DNA of 5,889 bases from positions 1 through 5,889 of the forward strand of contig JBGPJF010000117.1 in NCBI GenBank assembly GCA_041485285.1, in the 5' to 3' direction. Shown piece by piece: positions 1 to 5,846 of the stretch (position 1 is its first letter; each line of letters starts with the position of its first letter). The translations under genes and the position numbers were made by a program. Under the pieces are notes generated by a model. The model had not been told where the DNA came from. It saw only the letters and a program-made list of their open reading frames with translations, and ran no database searches. This DNA is from DATEUP01 sp041485285. Its GTDB lineage: Archaea; Thermoplasmatota; DTKX01; DATEUP01.

Positions 1-21
1 AGGCCCTCGTTATGGCCGAAC

Positions 22-36
22 CTATAAAACCTTTTT
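22..36. promoter_or_regulatory. AT-rich TATA-like patch near the left edge, followed by a T5 run
   Basis: An isolated AT-rich stretch (CTATAAAA at 22-29, then TTTTT at 32-36) sits in otherwise GC-rich DNA. On the minus strand it reads as a purine-rich AAAAAGG directly ahead of TTTTATAG, which resembles an archaeal BRE plus TATA box and would drive a gene lying left of the window. On the plus strand it could equally be a TATA box with a transcript starting near 50, or the T5 run could be a terminator of a gene entering from the left. The sequence does not decide between these. Confidence is low. Confidence 0.3.
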
Positions 37-38
37 AG

Positions 39-156
39 TGCGCCGATTTGGAAGGTGCAAGCAAGCGCGGGCCAGACCAATCCCCTTGGAATAATCGGCC
101 GTGCCCGTAGGAGCGCGGGAATGAGGGCGCAGGGGCCTCGCGGGGGGCGGCCGCCT
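39..156. other. Non-coding leader region without a recognisable gene
   Basis: I see no convincing gene here. A 32-codon ORF opens at ATG 121 but runs out of frame into the regulator gene and has no family signature. A perfect 10-bp GC palindrome (GGCGGCCGCC, 146-155) is present and could form a small hairpin, but it is not followed by a T-run, so it is not a convincing terminator. No tRNA or other structured RNA was recognised by eye. Confidence 0.4.
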
Positions 157-185
157 CGCTTTACGATTGTAAGGAATATTCATCT
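157..185 (+). promoter_or_regulatory. Candidate promoter/operator of the Lrp-TRASH regulator
   Basis: Base composition drops sharply to AT-rich between about 158 and 200. Two adjacent palindromes lie inside: TTAC-gatt-GTAA at 161-172 and the perfect GAATATTC at 174-181. AAGG just ahead of AATATTCA looks like a BRE/TATA pair, and its centre (about 179-181) is about 28-30 nt upstream of GTG 209, the spacing expected for a leaderless archaeal transcript. Lrp/AsnC proteins commonly autoregulate through palindromic sites overlapping their own promoter, so an autoregulatory operator is a reasonable inference. No Shine-Dalgarno site precedes either possible start. Confidence 0.35.
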
Positions 186-208
186 ACTTTTTGGCTATTT
201 CGCGCGGT

Positions 209-850
209 GTGGAGCTTGACGAGGCCGACCTGCGCATCCTGGGGGCGCTCCAGCGCGACGCCCGCCTCTCTTTCCGCGAACTTGCCGAGCTTGCCGGAAT
301 ATCGACCCCGACGGTTTCAGCGAAGGTGAAGGCGCTCGAGGCGAAGGGCGTCATACGCGGCTACCACGCGGAACTCGTCCCGGAGGCGCTCGGCGAACAG
401 GTGTTCATCCTTGACGTGCGCGCGAAGCCGGGGGACCTGGCGTCGGTCGCCGACCGGCTGGCGGCGATGCCGCAGGTGCGCGTGTGCTTCGTGGCCGGGA
501 CGGGACGCGTGATTGCATTGGCGACGTTGATCGACCCGGCAAGCCACCCGGAATTCCTCGCGGAGGTGTCGAAAGTCCCGCATGTGCAGGCGGTCGACGC
601 GATGCCGCGGGTCAAGGCCGTGAAGGATTTGCCGGCGGCGATCATCGACCGGGGCGTCACGCTTGCCGTCCGCTGCGAGTACTGCGGGAAGATGGCGAAG
701 GGCGAAGTGGTGCGCCTGAAGGTCGCCGGCGTGACGCACTATGTGTGCTGCAAGAGTTGCAAGGCGGGCTTGGCCGCGCGGCTGAAGAAGCTCGCCGCCG
801 CCGCGGCGTCCGGACAAGGGGCGGGGCAGTTGCCGATGGCTGACGGTTAG
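209..850 (+). CDS. Lrp/AsnC-family transcriptional regulator with C-terminal TRASH metal-binding domain (CopR/CopT-like)
   Basis: This is a predicted DNA-binding, metal-sensing regulator of 213 aa from GTG 209. Residues 3-62 form the AsnC-type winged HTH (LDEADLRIL, then ELAELAGISTPTVSAKVKAL). Residues 63-145 match the RAM/AsnC effector and oligomerisation domain, with a GTGR turn. Residues 155-190 carry C156-x2-C159-x20-C180-x3-C184, the TRASH cysteine pattern, with an extra C181. In archaea this HTH-RAM-TRASH order is known from the copper-responsive CopR/CopT regulators near CopA-type ATPases. Copper sensing here is inferred; no ATPase is in the window. Start choice: TTG 191 would add six residues, but that stretch is AT-rich and contains a T5 run, and family members usually begin just before the LD motif, so I prefer GTG. 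The stop overlaps that of the convergent protease. A low-complexity Ala-rich tail follows the TRASH domain. Confidence 0.87.
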   Translation: MELDEADLRILGALQRDARLSFRELAELAGISTPTVSAKVKALEAKGVIRGYHAELVPEALGEQVFILDVRAKPGDLASVADRLAAMPQVRVCFVAGTGRVIALATLIDPASHPEFLAEVSKVPHVQAVDAMPRVKAVKDLPAAIIDRGVTLAVRCEYCGKMAKGEVVRLKVAGVTHYVCCKSCKAGLAARLKKLAAAAASGQGAGQLPMADG

Positions 851-3800
851 GGGCGGCGCCGGCCGATCGCGAACAGCGCCGCGGCACAGGTGAGCGCGGC
901 GGCCGCACCAACGGGCGAAAAACCCGGCGTGGAGGAGGCCGCCGAGGAGGTTGGCGCGCGCACCTCGACCTCGACTTCAATGGCGAGGGGCGGGAACGGG
1001 GAGCCGGCAGCGGGGCGCACCTCGAGCTTCAGCGTGCGGGCGCCCAGCGTGGCCGCGGCGGAGGCATCGACGCGGACGGTGAGGCTGGTGTCGGTGCCTT
1101 GGGCAAGGAGCAGGGTACCGGCCCATCCGCTAACGTTGAGGCCGCTTGGCAGTTCGGCGACGAGGAGGGCGAGTTGTTCGGGGCTGTTCCCGGAGTTTCC
1201 AAGCGCAACGGAGAACACGGAGGAGCTCCCGGCGCGGACCACGGCCGTTGCCGGTGCCGAAGCGTCGACGGCGTGGACGGCCTGGACCTGGCCCCGGAGG
1301 GTGGTGGTGGCCGAGGCGCCCGAGGCGGGCTTGACTTCGACGAGGGCCGCGAATTCGCCGGTGGCCGCGGTGCGCCGGACATAGGCTTCGACCGTCGCGA
1401 ACCCGGATGCGTGCGGCGGGACGACGAGCGTCGCGTTTTCGACGGCGTACTGCACGCGGGCGGGCGCCGGGCCGCCTGCCGTGGCCGTGACGACGAAGGT
1501 CTCGCGCGCGTTGCCCCCGTTTTCCACATGGACCGGGAACCGCAGCGTCGCTCCCGGCAGGCCCTCGAGGAACGGCGGCCCTTCGACGATGGAGAAGTTG
1601 GCGACGCGGCGCACGGAGAGCTGGTAGACGAGGTCGGTCGCGGTGCCTTCCTCGCTGGAAGTGACGGTGAGGATGAGCGTGCGGTACGCGGAGGCGAGCG
1701 CATCGCTGGGCACACGCACCGTCATGTTCCCGGAAAACGAGGAGTACGCGTCAACGGTTGCGTTGGCCGCCCCAAGGGCCACATCGAACCCCGCGGGGGG
1801 CAAAACGGCAAAGCCTGCGGCAAACGCGAGGTGCAGGGGGACGTTCCCGGCGTTTTCGACGCCGTAGGCGAAAGACACGGTTTCCCCTGGCAGCGCGTCG
1901 TGCGAAATCGCCCCTTGAGAGACGCGCGAGGCGGGCGCGCCTTGGACGGCGATCTCCATGGCCGCGGCCGCGGTCCTTGACGCGTTGCCCCCCGATGCGG
2001 CTTGGAAGAGGACGTGCCCGGAGGCGCCGCCGGGCGCGCGGTCGGGGGCGGTGACCGTGCCCGACACAACGCGGGACTCCCCGGGGTCGAGTTGGACGGC
2101 CGTCGCGTTGAGGGCGACCGTCCACCCCGCGTCGGCGGTCGCGCCAAGGGCAAGCTGGTCGCGGACGTTCCCCCGGTTTGCAACTTCGACGAGGAACGTG
2201 TCGGAGGCGAGCGGGATGAGCCAGGTAATGTTGCGTACCACATGGGCCTCAGGCTCGAAGCCCGCAACGAACACGCTCCCCGACGCCGCGTTGTCTCGGG
2301 GGTCCTCGTCGCGGCTTGTGCCTCCCGGGTCGACGGCAACGGTGAGCGTATGCGGGCCGCGCTTGGGCGCGAACGTGAACGTCGCCGGGAAGTCGTCGCC
2401 GGGCCGGACTTCGAGCACGTGCGCCGTTTGGGTCGCCGACCCTTCGGGGCCCTCGAAGGAGGCCACCACGTCGAACCCGGCCGAGAAAACCGTCCCCGCG
2501 TTGAACACGGGGACGACCACCACGAGGGGGTCGTCTTCGCGCGGCGAAACGGGGATGAACTCCACGGGGTTTGGCGCAAGCGATACCCAGCGGTCGGTGA
2601 TGTCGCCCGTGGCGATGAGCGCAAACTGCTGGTCGCCGGAGGGGATGGCGGCCGCGCGGACGCGTACCGTCCAGGCCCCCCGCGCGGCGTTGGCGATGCG
2701 CAGGACCTCGGTGTTGTTGCCGCGGTCGGCGGTGGTCCCATTCACCGAGAACCCATCGGCGAAGAGGTTCCCGCGGTACGTGTGTCCGTCGGGCGCTTCG
2801 ACCTCCAGGTCGAGGTCGTTGATGAGCGTCTTCGACGACGACGCCGTGCCGGGGACGTCCGACCACTGGAGGACGACCTTCAGTTCGCCGCCGCCGTTTG
2901 CGAAAAAGCGCACGGCCGTCGTATTGCGGCCGGCCGCCTGGGCCAGCGCGACCCCTTCGTCCCACACGAGGTGGCGGAATCCAACGGGGTTGTCAATGCT
3001 GCGCGCGACGTTGATGAGCCCCCACCCCTGACGCGGGTCGGGCCACGGGTACCCGGGCAGCGCCGTCGCGCCCGCAATGAGCAGCCCCTTCACCATCGCG
3101 GCCGAGGGAAGCGTGCGGTAGATCACCCCGTACCCCTGCGTGACCAGGGCTGCGGCCCCGGAGATCGCGGGCGCGGACATCGACGTCCCCGAGAGCATCC
3201 AGTAGGAGCAGTTGTCCTCGCCGCCGCCGCACCCGGCGCTTTGCGCGCGCGCGGAGTCGATGGCTTCGCCAGGCGCGACGAGGTCGGGCTTGAGGCGCCC
3301 GTCGGCGGCCGGGCCACGCGACGAGAAACCCGCGACCTGGTCGGTGGGCGTGCCTCGCCCGTTGCCGGTCGCCCCGGCGGAGATCACGTTCTTCCCGGTG
3401 CTCGGCGCGCCGGTGTCGTAGTCCTGCCCGGAGTTCCCGGCCGAGAAGACGTAGACCATCTGCGGCGTCCCCGCGTCGCGTCCGTTTGCGTCGACCACAA
3501 GCGCGTCGTACTCCTCGGAAAGCGAGGTGTAAGCGCCGCCGCCGGTCGCCGCCCAGCTGTTCGAGTCGACGAACGCCCCCGCGCTGTAGGCGTCCTGCGA
3601 GTACTGCGCGGGCGTGCGCACGGAGTTGAAGATCATCTGCGCGACGATCGAGGCGCCCGGCGCGACGCCTGCGTATTTGGCCTGCTCGCGGTCGGTGTCG
3701 TTGGCGCGCCACGAGCCGTTGCCCGCGGCGATGCCGGCAACATGCGTCCCGTGCGGGAACCCGCTGCAGTCGCACGTGGCGTTGTCGCCGTAGCCGAACC

Positions 3801-4680
3801 CCGCGACGATGCGCCCGGCGAAGGTGGGGTGCGTGCCGTCGACCCCCGTGTCGGCGATGTTGATCGTCACGCCGCTGCCGTTCAGCCCCTCGAAGGTGTT
3901 GGTGAGCTGATTGTACGACCACACCGCCAGCCCCGTGCCCGGCACGAACGAGCCGTTTCCGGCCTGGCGCGCGCCGATGGTGCGCGTCAAGATGTCGAGC
4001 ATGGGGGAGGGCGCCGAGTACGGCTCGACCCATTCGATGTCGGAGCTGCGCGCAAGGCCAAGCAGCGCGCCGGCCGTCGTGTCGACGATCGCCATCCGTC
4101 CGTCGAAAGCGAGCACGTCTCCCGCCTTCTCCAAGGTCGGCTCCGCCTCGAACCCGGAAAACACGAGGACCGCGACGCGCAGGCGGCCCGCGCCGCCATC
4201 CACCGCGTCGTCCCACAAGTCCGGAGCGAGCTTGAACGCCGGGTGCAGCGCGATGAGGGCGCGCGCGCCAACCTCAGCGGCGCTCAAGGGGAGCGCGCGC
4301 GGCAACGCGGCGGCGATCATCCCGCCGTCCGGCAGGTAGCGCTCGTAGTCGACGCCGCGCGCGCGCAGACCGTCGAGGAGGTCGGCGTTCACGCCCCCGT
4401 CGAATTGCAAAATGAAGCGGACTTTCCCGTCACCGCCGAAATCGGCCGTCGCGGAAAGCACCGGGGCGTGGAGGGCCGCCGGCCCGGGAGCTTCATCCGT
4501 CAACGGGTCGAAGGCGCCCGCCTTCATGCGCAACGTGGTCGCTTGCGAAACGGTCAGGGGTTGCAGCGCTGGGGCGTCCGTCGGGAGGGCCACGGGCTGC
4601 GCCCAACTTACAAGGGCCGGCCCCGGGATCAGGAACATCAGGCCAAAGACGAAAGCACCGGCGCGCACGACGCGAGCCAT
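847..4680 (-). CDS. Secreted S8 (subtilisin-like, KP-43-type) serine protease with CARDB/Ig-like repeats and PGF-CTERM anchor
   Basis: This is a 1277-aa exported endopeptidase. ATG 4680 opens a Sec signal peptide (hydrophobic core residues 8-25, likely cleavage after SWA27; no twin-arginine motif). Residues about 80-225 resemble the propeptide of KP-43-type proteases (YLPDGG, HPAFKLAPDL, IEWVEP). The S8 catalytic domain (about 265-560) has an intact triad: D277 (ADTGVDGTHP), H310 (HGTHVAG) and S500 (SGTSMSAP), with oxyanion-hole N416 (SAGNSG). Residues about 570-692 form the KP-43/P-domain-like beta-sandwich (NDLDLEVEAPDG). A CARDB-like domain (about 705-805) and four Ig-like repeats (about 815-1240) follow, ending in a PGF-CTERM tail (1252-1277). 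Seventeen N-x-S/T sequons fit a glycosylated surface protein. Cysteines C303/C305 and C484/C491 could form disulphides near the active site. Likely role: surface proteolysis of peptides or proteins; the substrate is unknown. It is divergent from the aminotransferase. Confidence 0.95.
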   Translation of the reverse strand: MARVVRAGAFVFGLMFLIPGPALVSWAQPVALPTDAPALQPLTVSQATTLRMKAGAFDPLTDEAPGPAALHAPVLSATADFGGDGKVRFILQFDGGVNADLLDGLRARGVDYERYLPDGGMIAAALPRALPLSAAEVGARALIALHPAFKLAPDLWDDAVDGGAGRLRVAVLVFSGFEAEPTLEKAGDVLAFDGRMAIVDTTAGALLGLARSSDIEWVEPYSAPSPMLDILTRTIGARQAGNGSFVPGTGLAVWSYNQLTNTFEGLNGSGVTINIADTGVDGTHPTFAGRIVAGFGYGDNATCDCSGFPHGTHVAGIAAGNGSWRANDTDREQAKYAGVAPGASIVAQMIFNSVRTPAQYSQDAYSAGAFVDSNSWAATGGGAYTSLSEEYDALVVDANGRDAGTPQMVYVFSAGNSGQDYDTGAPSTGKNVISAGATGNGRGTPTDQVAGFSSRGPAADGRLKPDLVAPGEAIDSARAQSAGCGGGEDNCSYWMLSGTSMSAPAISGAAALVTQGYGVIYRTLPSAAMVKGLLIAGATALPGYPWPDPRQGWGLINVARSIDNPVGFRHLVWDEGVALAQAAGRNTTAVRFFANGGGELKVVLQWSDVPGTASSSKTLINDLDLEVEAPDGHTYRGNLFADGFSVNGTTADRGNNTEVLRIANAARGAWTVRVRAAAIPSGDQQFALIATGDITDRWVSLAPNPVEFIPVSPREDDPLVVVVPVFNAGTVFSAGFDVVASFEGPEGSATQTAHVLEVRPGDDFPATFTFAPKRGPHTLTVAVDPGGTSRDEDPRDNAASGSVFVAGFEPEAHVVRNITWLIPLASDTFLVEVANRGNVRDQLALGATADAGWTVALNATAVQLDPGESRVVSGTVTAPDRAPGGASGHVLFQAASGGNASRTAAAAMEIAVQGAPASRVSQGAISHDALPGETVSFAYGVENAGNVPLHLAFAAGFAVLPPAGFDVALGAANATVDAYSSFSGNMTVRVPSDALASAYRTLILTVTSSEEGTATDLVYQLSVRRVANFSIVEGPPFLEGLPGATLRFPVHVENGGNARETFVVTATAGGPAPARVQYAVENATLVVPPHASGFATVEAYVRRTAATGEFAALVEVKPASGASATTTLRGQVQAVHAVDASAPATAVVRAGSSSVFSVALGNSGNSPEQLALLVAELPSGLNVSGWAGTLLLAQGTDTSLTVRVDASAAATLGARTLKLEVRPAAGSPFPPLAIEVEVEVRAPTSSAASSTPGFSPVGAAAALTCAAALFAIGRRRP
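850..930 (-). other. PGF-CTERM-like archaeosortase sorting signal of the protease
   Basis: The last 27 residues (1251-1277) read TPGFSP, a hydrophobic Ala/Leu-rich helix (about VGAAAALTCAAALFAIG), then GRRRP. The order PGF, single membrane helix, Arg cluster is the signature of PGF-CTERM proteins. In archaea these are processed by archaeosortase A and attached to a membrane lipid. A Ser/Thr/Ala/Pro-rich spacer (about 1241-1251) precedes it, as is usual. The single cysteine C1265 lies inside the helix. The motif is visible in the sequence; processing by an archaeosortase is inferred. Confidence 0.8.
961..2568 (-). repeat. Protein-level repeat array: CARDB-like plus four Ig-like domains of about 108 residues
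   Basis: A short motif of the form N-x-G-N/T recurs at residues 727 (NAGT), 835 (NRGN), 943 (NAGN), 1054 (NGGN) and 1162 (NSGN). The spacings are 108, 108, 111 and 108 residues. Each copy is flanked by a beta-strand (VEVANRGNVRDQLAL, VENAGNVPLHLAF, VHVENGGNARETFVV and similar). This fits tandem CARDB/NEW3-type immunoglobulin-like beta-sandwiches forming a stalk between the catalytic domain and the membrane anchor. The copies are divergent, so there is no obvious nucleotide repeat. Confidence 0.7.
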
Positions 4681-4699
4681 AGGGGCTTTGCGAGACGAT

Positions 4700-4714
4700 T
4701 TTCATTCAAATAGT
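4700..4714. promoter_or_regulatory. Shared bidirectional TATA-like core for protease (-) and aminotransferase (+)
   Basis: The only AT-rich element in the 56-bp divergent gap lies here. The plus strand reads TTCAAATA at 4705-4712 and the minus strand reads TATTTGAA over the same bases. Its centre (about 4708.5) is 28-29 nt from both ATG 4737 (+) and ATG 4680 (-), the distance expected for leaderless archaeal transcripts. On the minus strand GCCAAAC immediately precedes it and could serve as a BRE. Neither start has a Shine-Dalgarno sequence. That both genes use one core is inferred from the geometry. Confidence 0.45.
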
Positions 4715-4731
4715 TTGGCAAGCCTTGCCAA
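4715..4731. promoter_or_regulatory. Perfect 17-bp palindrome, candidate operator in the divergent promoter
   Basis: TTGGCAAG-C-CTTGCCAA is a perfect inverted repeat of 8-bp arms around one central base. It abuts the AT-rich promoter core and ends 5 bp before ATG 4737. For the aminotransferase it would lie between TATA box and start, where a bound repressor would block RNA polymerase. For the protease it lies on the BRE side. It also contains the alternative TTG 4725, which argues for that TTG being non-coding. The palindrome is certain; the operator role and the cognate regulator are not known. Confidence 0.6.
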
Positions 4732-4736
4732 GGTCA

Positions 4737-5846
4737 ATGGAATTTGCGACCTTCCCGCTGCTCGACTGGATCGGCGAGCACGGGCCACGCGCGAAGAACG
4801 CGTCGATAGCGACTTCCGGCATCATCGACTTCCCGCTCGACGCGATCCCCTTCGACCTGAAGAAAGTGGAACTTCACGTGGCGAACCTCGACGGCGACGC
4901 GCGCGTGGTTGAGCAGCTCACGCGGATCTACGGGGTGGAGCCCGACCGGATCCTCGAGACGATCGGGGGGTCCGAGGCGAACTTCCTGTCGATGGCGGCA
5001 CTTGCCGACCGCGGCGACAAGGTCGTGATGGAGACGCCGACCTACGGGGCGCTCCCGTCGATCGCCAAATCGCTCGGCCTCAAGGTCGCCCCCATCGAGC
5101 GGGACTTCAGAAAGGGGTTCGAAGTCGACGTCGAGGCCGTCAAGCGCGCGGTGACCAAGGGCACGAAGCTCGTGGTGCTCACGAATCTTCACAACCCCTC
5201 GGGCACAGCGATCCCGAAGGCGACGATGAAGGCCGCGGTCGAGATTGCCAACGACAAGGGGGCGCTCGTCCACGTGGACGAGATGTTCCGCGACTTCGGC
5301 GAGGGCGTCCCATCGGTCGTCGATCTGCCCGGGCGGGCGGTCGCCGTCTGCTCGATGTCCAAGCTGTACGGGCTCGGTTGGACGCGCATCGGTTGGATGA
5401 TCGCACCGGACCGCCAGACGGCGATGCGCCTTCGGCGCGCGCGGCGCTTGGTTGCAGGCGCGGGCTCGACCTTCGGCGGCGCCATCGCCGCGTGGGCGCT
5501 CAAGGAGCAGGCGCGATTCATCGCGCGGGCCAAGGCCATCGTCGCGGAGAACTACGCGTCGCTCGAAACGTGGGCGCATGACACCCCGGGCGTCGAGCTC
5601 GTGCGCCCCGACGGCGGCCCCATCGCGTTCCCGCGCGTGCGGCTCCCCAAGGGGAAAACGGCCGAGCAAGTCGCGCTGGCGCTGCTCAGGGATCTTGGAA
5701 TCCTCACAAGCCCCGGCGAACTGTTCGGGCGGCCCGGCCACTTCCGCGTCGGGTGCGGCGCGTCCCCCGAGATGACCCGCGCGGGGTTTGACGGCCTTGG
5801 CGCCGCGCTTGGCGCAAGAGCGCGCAAAGGAGCGCGCTCGCGCTGA
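4737..5846 (+). CDS. PLP-dependent class I/II aminotransferase (fold type I)
   Basis: This is a 369-aa cytoplasmic enzyme expected to transfer an amino group between an amino acid and a 2-oxo acid using pyridoxal phosphate. Visible family landmarks are GGSEANFL (77-84) and ETPTYGAL (99-106) in the cofactor region, N153-P154-x-G156, D181 in VHVDEMF for the pyridine nitrogen, SMSK with Schiff-base lysine K209, R217 (phosphate-side arginine in GWTRIGW) and R337 in FRVGCG, the usual substrate-carboxylate arginine. The tyrosine normally three residues after the aspartate (DxxY) is F184 here. ATG 4737 is chosen over TTG 4725 because the TTG sits inside a palindrome and MEFATFPLLDW is a typical family start. 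Length is normal to slightly short. Substrate specificity cannot be read from the sequence. It is divergent from the protease, probably sharing its promoter. The C-terminus is basic (RARKGARSR). Confidence 0.93.
   Translation: MEFATFPLLDWIGEHGPRAKNASIATSGIIDFPLDAIPFDLKKVELHVANLDGDARVVEQLTRIYGVEPDRILETIGGSEANFLSMAALADRGDKVVMETPTYGALPSIAKSLGLKVAPIERDFRKGFEVDVEAVKRAVTKGTKLVVLTNLHNPSGTAIPKATMKAAVEIANDKGALVHVDEMFRDFGEGVPSVVDLPGRAVAVCSMSKLYGLGWTRIGWMIAPDRQTAMRLRRARRLVAGAGSTFGGAIAAWALKEQARFIARAKAIVAENYASLETWAHDTPGVELVRPDGGPIAFPRVRLPKGKTAEQVALALLRDLGILTSPGELFGRPGHFRVGCGASPEMTRAGFDGLGAALGARARKGARSR

Noticed and set aside
2..94. A basic open frame entering from the left edge on the plus strand (GPRYGRTYK...), stop at 92-94.
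   Set aside because: It passes through the AT-rich TATA-like stretch with codon use unlike the real genes. It has no visible start and no family match, so a gene end cannot be supported.
146..155. GGCGGCCGCC palindrome considered as a terminator or regulatory hairpin.
   Set aside because: It is a short GC-only palindrome in GC-rich DNA with no T-run after it; chance occurrence is likely.
121..219. A 32-codon ORF from ATG 121 ending at TGA 217-219, overlapping the regulator start.
   Set aside because: It is out of frame with the regulator, runs through the AT-rich promoter patch and the palindromes, and shows no recognisable sequence.
2002..4713. A 903-codon open frame on the plus strand, antisense to the protease gene.
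   Set aside because: Its codons are in exact antisense register with the protease codons, so stops would need TTA, CTA or TCA codons in the protease, which are rare in GC-rich genes. Its translation is Arg/Gly/Val-rich with no domain, while the minus-strand frame has a full S8 triad.
4734..5741. A 335-codon minus-strand ORF across the aminotransferase.
   Set aside because: It is a GC-driven shadow. The plus-strand frame has all aminotransferase active-site motifs, and this translation is Arg/His/Asp-rich without a domain.
5830..5839. GAGCGCGCTC palindrome at the aminotransferase 3' end, considered as an intrinsic terminator stem.
   Set aside because: It lies inside the coding region, is not followed by a T-tract, and similar GCGC strings are common throughout the window.
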